Shown here in pieces: positions 50,442-55,587 of a DNA stretch of 55,587 bases. The notes beneath the pieces are model-generated. The model saw only the letters and a program-made list of their open reading frames with translations. It made no database searches and had not been told where the DNA came from. Numbering within the stretch: position 1 is the stretch's first letter; the number at the start of each line of letters is the position of its first letter. The stretch covers positions 1 through 55,587 of the forward strand of contig JAJPJM010000113.1 in the NCBI GenBank assembly GCA_021324235.1, in the 5' to 3' direction. Source of the DNA: Verrucomicrobiota bacterium (GTDB taxonomy: Bacteria > Verrucomicrobiota > Verrucomicrobiia > Limisphaerales > UBA11358). A program made the position numbers and the translations under genes.

Positions 50442-52078
50442 CACATCTTCTCGGGCAGAAGTTTGACAAAATACACGTCGTTCTGCCGCATCGGGAACGT
50501 TCGGACAAAGGGTTTGCCTGCTTCAACCTGGATGGTCTCGACGGTTTGGGGGTCCCCGCTGCTCTGTTCACGCAGAATCCCGACCTGGGCGGGTGTCAAT
50601 TGCGAAGGTGCCCCGAGATCGAGATAACCCGTGAAGACGTCGTTGGCGCGATAGCCGGTCTGGTAAACCTCCAGGGTATAACTTCCGGCGGGAAGGTTGG
50701 TGATGCACAGCTGAACCCGGCCGTCGGCTTTGGCTGGAATTTCGTGTTGATAGAACTGCTGGTCGTTTACTCCCGCCGGCGGCACGATGGGGGTGTAATT
50801 CCAAAACAATGCCTGGACGGAATGGTCCGGGTTCTGGCATACCCAGGAGGCTGGGTCAGGGTTGACCAGTTCAGATTGACCCAGTTCGTTCAGGAACTTG
50901 AACGCGTAGAACGCGGGTTTCTTCAAATCCTGGTAATTGATCATTCCGAAGCCGCCATGGAACGGAGTCATCCGCGGCCCGTTCTCCTCGAAAATATCGG
51001 TGAAGGTCCAGTAGGACATCGAGTTCACGGACTGGTAGGCGGCTTTGACCTTGCTCAGGATGAACGCCGCCTGCTGGTAGGTGTCGTGCATGAAGTCGGT
51101 GGGCGTGTAGGCTGAACTCCACTCCGTGAAATGCAACGGCAGCCCGGGCATCGGCGATTGGTCAATCATCTTGCGCTCGGCGATCATCCGGCCAGTCACC
51201 GAATCCGGGCTGGCGTCAATGATCGTTCCCCGTTGGCCGCTTTCATCCAGATAACCGCCCTTGACGCCGTAGTTATGGGAGGAAACAAAATCGAGCGGCA
51301 CATTGTTGGTGTGACAAAAATCAATGAACGATTTGTCCCACTGACCCATCGCCGTGGCCGGGCCGCCCACCCGATAATCCGGTGAAACGCTCTTGATGGC
51401 CCGGGCGGTGACGTCGTACAGCTTGAAATAATCCTCGCGGGTGCCGGTCCAGAAGCCATCGTGCAAGTCGGGTTCATTCCACACCTCAAAATACCAGGTC
51501 TTGACCTCGTCATGGCCGTACCGTTCCTGGAAGTGGCTGACCAGATGGCGGATCAAGTCGGCCCACTTGTCATAGGATTTCGGCGGGGTGACGTTGCCCT
51601 TCCACCAGAAAATGGTTCGGCTGCCGCTGGCCAGATCCTTGGGCATGAACGAAAGCTCCACGAAGGGTTTCACGTTTATGCTCAACAGAAAATCGTAAAG
51701 CCGGTCAATGTATTGCCAGTTGTACATCGGATTCCCCTGCGCGTCCTCCTTGTAAACCCCCATGTCGTCGGTGAGCAGGCCGTGCATGCGGATGTATTGG
51801 AACCCGCATTCGCGCTGTGCCACGCGCAACTGATCCTGCCAGTCCGCCCGCAGCCCTTCGTTGGCGCGACCGGCCCCGACGCACACCTTGAAGGAAGTAT
51901 CCAGCGGCCCCTGGACTTGATTCACATCCGCCGCGATGATTCGTGCACGCGCACTGGATTCGTTGTCATTCGCTTCTCCAGCTGCCGCCGGTTGTCCGGG
52001 CAGAAGACCGGCCCCGGCCCCGGTCAGCAGTATTACGAGGGCAGGCAACGACACGAACGAAGCTGGTTTGTTTTTCAT
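50441..52078 (-). CDS. Secreted GH39-type glycoside hydrolase (beta-xylosidase-like)
   Basis: I chose the ATG at 52078 (MKNKPASFVSLPALVILLTGAGAGLLPG), a clean signal peptide. The protein has 545 residues. The TIM barrel shows QYIRMHGLLTDDMGVY, acid/base E202 in WYFEVWNEPDLHDGFW and nucleophile E319 in LHFTEWSSAYTP, matching GH39 beta-xylosidases. A C-terminal beta domain (about 440-545) follows, as in other GH39 enzymes. It probably removes xylose from xylo-oligosaccharides, though alpha-iduronidase-like or other specificities exist in the family. It lacks the C-terminal YYR module of the other secreted enzymes here. The gene stands alone. Confidence 0.88.
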   Translation of the reverse strand: MKNKPASFVSLPALVILLTGAGAGLLPGQPAAAGEANDNESSARARIIAADVNQVQGPLDTSFKVCVGAGRANEGLRADWQDQLRVAQRECGFQYIRMHGLLTDDMGVYKEDAQGNPMYNWQYIDRLYDFLLSINVKPFVELSFMPKDLASGSRTIFWWKGNVTPPKSYDKWADLIRHLVSHFQERYGHDEVKTWYFEVWNEPDLHDGFWTGTREDYFKLYDVTARAIKSVSPDYRVGGPATAMGQWDKSFIDFCHTNNVPLDFVSSHNYGVKGGYLDESGQRGTIIDASPDSVTGRMIAERKMIDQSPMPGLPLHFTEWSSAYTPTDFMHDTYQQAAFILSKVKAAYQSVNSMSYWTFTDIFEENGPRMTPFHGGFGMINYQDLKKPAFYAFKFLNELGQSELVNPDPASWVCQNPDHSVQALFWNYTPIVPPAGVNDQQFYQHEIPAKADGRVQLCITNLPAGSYTLEVYQTGYRANDVFTGYLDLGAPSQLTPAQVGILREQSSGDPQTVETIQVEAGKPFVRTFPMRQNDVYFVKLLPEKM

Positions 52079-52244
52079 AAAAGATGAATGGTTTTGGAAG
52101 CTATCATTCCTGGTTTTAAATCCAAGGCCTTTTTGAAGGTGACGCTCATGACGGCGGGGCGGTTCTTGATCGGGACACAATTCCCGCGGGTTTCGGTTGG
52201 CGCTGGTGGCTCGTCCCAACCATTGCTTTCCGGCTGAAGGGAAT

Positions 52245-53564
52245 TCAAATGGCGAAGTCGGTGTATTCCGGCTTTACCGCCTCGGTGGGTGCGGACAGCA
52301 TGCCGGCGGCGGCAGTCGCATTCGTGCCTTGCTCAATCAGGATGAATGAGCCGGTCAGCCGGTTCGTGGTGTAACCGTCGAAAACAATCGGCTTGGAAAT
52401 TTTCAGGCGGACGACGCCGATGTCATTGATGGCCAGCGCCGGCGGTTCCGGTTCCGGCTCAAAGGTGGCCATGTTGATGCGGCTTTCCAGGACGGTGACG
52501 ACGGCCTGGACGGTTTGAGTGGCGTGCTTAAGGAAGAATTTCTTGCCGGGTTGCAACGGCCGCTGGTGCATCCAGCAGATGCGTGCGTGCAAATCCGACC
52601 CGCATCCGGGGAGGTTTTCCAACCCCACAATCATGTCCCCGCGACTGACGTCAATGTCATCCTTCAAGCACAGCGTGGCGGATTGCGGGCAGAACGCCTC
52701 CACCAGCGGACTGTCGTAAGTCCAAATTTCCTTGATGGTGGTCTTCAAACCGGCAGGCAGCACAATGACCGTCTGGTCTTTGTGGACGATGCCGCCGGCG
52801 ATCTGGCCGCTCAAACCGCGAAAATCGTGCAGCTTCGGGTCGCGCGGATTGTTCGGGCGATTGACCCATTGCACCGGGAAACGCAGCGCATTGAGATTCC
52901 AGTCGCTGGCGATGTGCACCGTCTCCAGATGGCCCAGCAGCGCCGGACCCTGGTACCAGGGCGTTTTTGCCGACGACGTGACCACATTGTCGCCGTTCAG
53001 CGCGCTGAGCGGAATGAATTTCACGTCGCGGAACACGTCCAGTTTCGGGATGAAATCCTCGATCTCATCGCGAATTTCCAGGAAACGTTCCTCGCTCCAT
53101 TCCACCAGATCCATTTTATTGACGGCGATGACCAGGTGGGGAATGCCGAGCAGGGCGGCCAGGTAAATATGGCGGCGGGTCTGCTCGATGACCCCCTGGC
53201 GGGCGTCCACCAACACGATGGACAGATTGGCGGTGGAAGCGCCCGTGACCATGTTGCGGGTGTATTGCACGTGGCCCGGCGTGTCGGCCACGATGAATTT
53301 GCGACGCGGCGTGGCGAAGTAACGGTACGCGACGTCAATCGTGATGCCCTGTTCGCGCTCGGCGCGCAAACCGTCGGTAAGATTGGCCAGATTGATCTGG
53401 CCGCCACCGGTGATGTCGGCGCTGCGTTCCAACGCTTCCAGTTGGTCCTCCATCAAATTCTTGGAATCGTAAAGCAATCGGCCAATGAGCGTGGACTTGC
53501 CGTCGTCCACCGAACCGCAGGTGTTCAAACGCAGAATTTCAACGGGATGTTGCGTGTGGGGCAT
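52245..53564 (-). CDS. cysN: Sulfate adenylyltransferase subunit 1 (GTPase)
   Basis: The start is the ATG at 53564 (MPHTQHPVEILRLNTCGSVDDG). The longer reading frame runs into the four-helix-bundle gene and is a shadow. The protein has 439 residues. GTPase motifs are SVDDGKSTLIGR (P-loop), DTPGHVQYTRNMVTG and AVNKMDLVEWSE, followed by EF-Tu-like beta domains. With CysD it activates sulfate to APS, driving the reaction by GTP hydrolysis. No fused CysC (APS kinase) domain is present. It is the third cys gene of the operon; the four-helix-bundle gene ends 4 bases before its start. Confidence 0.94.
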   Translation of the reverse strand: MPHTQHPVEILRLNTCGSVDDGKSTLIGRLLYDSKNLMEDQLEALERSADITGGGQINLANLTDGLRAEREQGITIDVAYRYFATPRRKFIVADTPGHVQYTRNMVTGASTANLSIVLVDARQGVIEQTRRHIYLAALLGIPHLVIAVNKMDLVEWSEERFLEIRDEIEDFIPKLDVFRDVKFIPLSALNGDNVVTSSAKTPWYQGPALLGHLETVHIASDWNLNALRFPVQWVNRPNNPRDPKLHDFRGLSGQIAGGIVHKDQTVIVLPAGLKTTIKEIWTYDSPLVEAFCPQSATLCLKDDIDVSRGDMIVGLENLPGCGSDLHARICWMHQRPLQPGKKFFLKHATQTVQAVVTVLESRINMATFEPEPEPPALAINDIGVVRLKISKPIVFDGYTTNRLTGSFILIEQGTNATAAAGMLSAPTEAVKPEYTDFAI

Positions 53565-53568
53565 TTTC

Positions 53569-53976
53569 TCAGGAGATGGAAGTTGGCAGATTGGAGTTGG
53601 GATTTGTGGTTCGCGCGCGGGTGGAGCGAATGAGGCCGGAAACCAGACGGCCGGTTTGAGCAACCAGTTCCAGCAATGTTTTGTGTTCCGGTTCCGAAAT
53701 GTAATCCGCATCCAGCATGACGCAGGATAACGAGCGCACCTCGCCGCAGGAAGCGCGGGCAACGTTGTAAAATTGCAACTTTTCGCCGGGGTGAACGCGC
53801 TCGAATCCTTCAGCAATATTGGTCATGGCCGAAACGGATGCCCGTTGAGCTTGTTCGCGCAACCCGAAATCAAGGGCCGCTGGTTTGCGTCGGAAGCAGG
53901 CATAAACTGCGCGGACAAGTTCTCTTGCCGTTTGCCACGCTGCCAGTTGCTCGAAGTTGTTTATCCTGTCTGCCAT
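53569..53976 (-). CDS. Four-helix-bundle protein inserted between cysD and cysN
   Basis: The protein has 135 residues and shares the family pattern of its paralogue at 44439-44828: FEQLAAWQTARELVRAVYACF, FGLREQAQRASVSAMTNIAEGFER, EKLQFYNVARASCGEVRSLSCVMLDADYI. The start codon sits inside a 7-bp repeat array that also supplies its ribosome site (AGGAG, 7 bases before ATG). The last dozen residues (TNPNSNLPTSIS) are read from the other repeat array. The two arrays are inverted to each other. No sulfur function is suggested by the protein, so its place in the operon looks like an insertion. Confidence 0.9.
   Translation of the reverse strand: MADRINNFEQLAAWQTARELVRAVYACFRRKPAALDFGLREQAQRASVSAMTNIAEGFERVHPGEKLQFYNVARASCGEVRSLSCVMLDADYISEPEHKTLLELVAQTGRLVSGLIRSTRARTTNPNSNLPTSIS
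53572..53606. repeat. 7-bp-period array, left arm of the cysD/cysN cassette
   Basis: Five words start at 53572 and step by 7: GGAGATG first, GCAGATT third, GGATTTG last. GGAGATGG (53572-53579) is the exact complement of CCATCTCC (53973-53980) in the right arm. It covers the 3' end of the four-helix-bundle gene. Confidence 0.8.
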
Positions 53977-53997
53977 CTCCGATCTCCTATCTGCTAG
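53970..53997. repeat. 7-bp-period array, right arm of the cysD/cysN cassette
   Basis: Four words start at 53970, 53977, 53984 and 53991 (CTGCCAT first, CTGCTAG last). Read on the minus strand they are of the type GCAGATN/GGAGATN, as in the left arm. The array reaches exactly from the cysD stop codon to the four-helix-bundle start codon. Confidence 0.8.
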
Positions 53998-54896
53998 AAG
54001 TATCCCGCTTTCTTGCGGTCTTCCATCGCCGCTTCGCTCGCCTTGTCATCGGCGCGGGAACCGCGCTCGGTCACCCGCGCGGCCGCGATTTCGGCGATGA
54101 TGTCGTCCACGGAATCCGCCGGCGACTCGACCATGCCGGTGCTGATGATGTCGCCGATGGTGCGGACGCGGACGACGAGGTCCTTGATTTCGTCCTTCGG
54201 TTTCAACGGCAACAGGTCGCTGATTGGCAGCCACTGGCCATTGCGCCGGACGCACTTTCGTTGGTGGCTGAAATAAATCGTCGGGACCTGAAGTTTCTCG
54301 CGCTTGACGTATTCCCACACATCCATTTCCGTCCAGTTCGAGAGCGGAAAGACACGCATGTGTTCGCCCGGATTGACGCGGGCGTTGTAGAGGTTCCAGA
54401 TTTCCGGCCGCTGGTTTTTGGGGTCCCACTGGCCAAAACTGTCGCGGAAGCTGAAGAACCGCTCCTTGGCGCGGGCCTTTTCCTCGTCGCGCCGCGCGCC
54501 ACCGATCAGACAATCAAACTGAAATTCCTCGACCGCGGCGAGCAAGGTCGGAATTTGCAGCTGATTCCGGCTGATTTCACCGGACCGCGGCACGGCAATG
54601 CCTTTGGTGATGGCGTCTTCGACCTTGCGGACGATGAGCCGGGCGCCCAGTTCCGTGGCGCGCTGGTCGCGGAACTCGTTCAGTTCGGGAAAGTGATGTC
54701 CCGTGTCAATGTTGAGCAACGGCATGGGGATGTCCGACGGACGGAACGCCTTTTCAGCGAGGCGCAGCAGGCAGATGGAATCCTTGCCGCCGGAAAACAG
54801 CAGGGCCGGGCGCTCAAATTCCGCCGCAACTTCACGCATGATGTGAATCGCCTCGGTCTCGAGATACTGCAAATGGTCCAGGTGGTAGCTGTTCAT
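53994..54896 (-). CDS. cysD: Sulfate adenylyltransferase subunit 2
   Basis: I chose the ATG at 54896 (MNSYHLDHLQYLETEAIHIMREVA), the conserved start of the family. The nine codons further upstream are repeat sequence. The protein has 300 residues. The ATP-pyrophosphatase PP-loop is LLFSGGKDSICLLRLA, followed by NIDTGHHFPE, CLIGGARRDEEKARAKERFFSFRD and the usual end DRKKAGYF. It forms APS from sulfate and ATP together with CysN. The 9-bp repeat arm begins 3 bases before the start codon and leaves no obvious ribosome site, so its translation initiation may be altered. Confidence 0.95.
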   Translation of the reverse strand: MNSYHLDHLQYLETEAIHIMREVAAEFERPALLFSGGKDSICLLRLAEKAFRPSDIPMPLLNIDTGHHFPELNEFRDQRATELGARLIVRKVEDAITKGIAVPRSGEISRNQLQIPTLLAAVEEFQFDCLIGGARRDEEKARAKERFFSFRDSFGQWDPKNQRPEIWNLYNARVNPGEHMRVFPLSNWTEMDVWEYVKREKLQVPTIYFSHQRKCVRRNGQWLPISDLLPLKPKDEIKDLVVRVRTIGDIISTGMVESPADSVDDIIAEIAAARVTERGSRADDKASEAAMEDRKKAGYF

Positions 54897-54899
54897 TTT

Positions 54900-54930
54900 G
54901 ACACGGATTTCACGAATTGACACAGATTCA
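54900..54930. repeat. 9-bp-type array, left arm of the GxxExxY cassette
   Basis: GACACGGATT (54900-54909), running into TTTCACGAATT (54908-54918) and then GACACAGATT, repeats ATTNCACGR-type words in 9-10 bp steps. Both blocks are exact complements of AATCCGTGTC and AATTCGTGAAA in the right arm at 55308-55337. Confidence 0.8.
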
Positions 54931-55302
54931 TAAAATGACGCGCTTCCATTCTAGCGAATCCGCACCAAAATTAACAAGCAATCCCAAACGAAGCTTTGCG
55001 GCGGCCAGATAATTCAAGACCTGCTTGACGTGCGCATCGACGAGTTGCTCGACCGCCTTTGCCTCGAACAAAATCTTGTCCCATACGACAAAATCAGCGC
55101 GGTAGGAATGTGGAAGAATCACACCTTTGTATTTTATTTCGTATTTGTTCTCGCGGGCGAAAGGAATTTTCTCCCGGCTCAATTCCACGACCAACGCGTC
55201 CTTATAGATAACTTCGTCGTGCCCCTTACCCAGTTCACGGTGAATCTCCATGCAAAACCCAATCAGACGGTGAGTTTCTTCGCGGTAGAGCAGTTCACTC
55301 AT
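54928..55302 (-). CDS. GxxExxY-family protein (PD-(D/E)XK nuclease-like)
   Basis: The protein has 124 residues. The name-giving motif is GKGHDEVIYKDAL near residue 27. The core looks like a PD-(D/E)XK nuclease fold: YRADFVVWDKILFEAKAVEQL gives the Asp and the ExK pair, and HVKQVLNYLAAAKLRLGLLVNFG is the following helix/strand. The family (PDDEXK_3 group) is spread across Verrucomicrobia, Planctomycetes, Leptospira and others, with no settled function. The gene lies between cysH and cysD, and inverted 9-bp repeat arms flank it just outside the start and at the stop. It has no visible Shine-Dalgarno. Nuclease activity is inferred, not shown. Confidence 0.88.
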   Translation of the reverse strand: MSELLYREETHRLIGFCMEIHRELGKGHDEVIYKDALVVELSREKIPFARENKYEIKYKGVILPHSYRADFVVWDKILFEAKAVEQLVDAHVKQVLNYLAAAKLRLGLLVNFGADSLEWKRVIL

Positions 55303-55307
55303 GGATA

Positions 55308-55337
55308 AATTCGTGAAAATCCGTGTAATCCGTGTCC
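55308..55337. repeat. 9-bp-type array, right arm of the GxxExxY cassette
   Basis: AATTCGTGAAA (55308-55318), AATCCGTGT and AATCCGTGTC (55327-55336) are the inverted counterpart of the array at 54900-54930. It begins 5 bases outside the GxxExxY start codon and ends 11 bases before the cysH stop codon. Confidence 0.8.
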
Positions 55338-55348
55338 AAGTCTTTGGG

Positions 55349-55587
55349 TTAAATCCCAGACCCCAAAGCCTGCGAACCCCAGGTCGCGTGCAAACCGCAT
55401 TCGCGTTTGTCGTCGGCCTTCGCCGGATCGAAATAATCCCATTCGTTCGGCAGTTGCTGCTGTTTCAGGTAATTTTCCATGTCCGCGTCGCTCCAATAAA
55501 AGACCGGGTTGACCTTCAAAGCGCCAAAATTTTTGTCCTCGGAAACAATGTCCAGTCCGGCACGATTTGAGTTTTGCACTTGGCGCA
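55349..55587 (-). CDS. cysH: Phosphoadenylyl-sulfate/adenylyl-sulfate reductase, C-terminal part
   Basis: The frame is open to the right edge; only the C-terminal 79 or so residues are in the window. VNPVFYWSDADMENYLKQQQLP is the late helix/strand of PAPS-reductase enzymes, and DKRECGLHATW carries the catalytic Cys of the ECGLH motif. The preceding RQVQNSNRA corresponds to the substrate-binding GLRxxQSxxR region. The Cys-Cys pairs of iron-sulfur APS reductases would lie partly outside the window; only the ECGLH Cys is seen here. It is the first seen gene of a cysH-cysD-cysN operon. Confidence 0.85.
   Translation of the reverse strand, partial: RQVQNSNRAGLDIVSEDKNFGALKVNPVFYWSDADMENYLKQQQLPNEWDYFDPAKADDKRECGLHATWGSQALGSGI

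Noticed and set aside
53565-53816. N-terminal extension of the cysN frame
   Set aside because: The extra 84 codons are an out-of-frame reading of the four-helix-bundle gene. The conserved CysN start is at 53564.
54897-54923. N-terminal extension of the cysD frame
   Set aside because: The nine extra residues are a translation of the 9-bp repeat arm. The family starts at the Met at 54896.
54928-55302. GxxExxY gene as part of sulfur metabolism
   Set aside because: The protein has a nuclease-like core and no sulfur-related motif, and flanking inverted arms better explain its place as an insertion.

Overview
The window looks like a chromosomal segment from a GC-rich, free-living Verrucomicrobium, most likely a soil or freshwater member of the Pedosphaera/Limisphaera side of the phylum. 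This is inferred from the protein styles: secreted polysaccharide-active proteins with N/T/G-rich sequences, a shared C-terminal module ending in (F/Y)YR, a two-component-regulator-propeller hybrid kinase, DUF748 and Sel1 proteins, and intergenic regions packed with short-word repeats. No rRNA, tRNA, CRISPR array, transposase or phage gene was seen.

Layout. About 0.1-5 kb: a transglutaminase-like protein and an ankyrin-repeat protein. About 5-17.5 kb: secreted proteins (a jelly-roll-like protein, a GH74-type propeller, a large arabinofuranosidase-like enzyme, a beta-helix protein), with a small zinc-ribbon membrane protein, a lone receiver protein and a CPBP membrane protease between them. 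About 17.8-29 kb: a one-piece hybrid sensor kinase preceded by a receiver-domain remnant, a Na+/H+ antiporter, a Sel1 protein, a second arabinofuranosidase-like enzyme, an alpha/beta hydrolase and a rhomboid protease. About 29-43 kb: a secreted phosphoesterase, then an acetate-forming energy module on the minus strand (ADP-forming acyl-CoA synthetase fused to GNAT, pyruvate:ferredoxin oxidoreductase, DHOD-like protein), followed by a FixL-like sensor kinase/NarL-type regulator pair and a PocR-AraC regulator. About 43-50 kb: aroE, a four-helix-bundle gene, prepilin peptidase, a DUF748 protein and an alcohol dehydrogenase. About 50-55.6 kb: a GH39 enzyme and the sulfate-assimilation operon cysH-cysD-cysN.

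How it works together. The secreted enzymes suggest use of plant-type hemicellulose (xyloglucan, arabinan, xylan). Pyruvate from the sugars can be oxidised by the oxidoreductase to acetyl-CoA, and the ADP-forming synthetase can turn that into acetate plus ATP. The nearby sensor kinase carries the haem-ligand pattern of FixL, so oxygen control of this oxygen-sensitive module is a reasonable hypothesis.

Most unusual signal. Gene borders carry degenerate repeats with strict 7-bp or 9-bp periods. Three small genes (two four-helix-bundle proteins of the 23S-rRNA intervening-sequence family and one GxxExxY PD-(D/E)XK-like protein) are each bounded by such repeats in inverted orientation. Two of them sit inside the cysHDN operon. 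An inverted version without a gene lies between nifJ and its neighbour. I read these as IVS-like cassettes that have entered protein-coding transcription units; the idea is testable and is set out in the findings.
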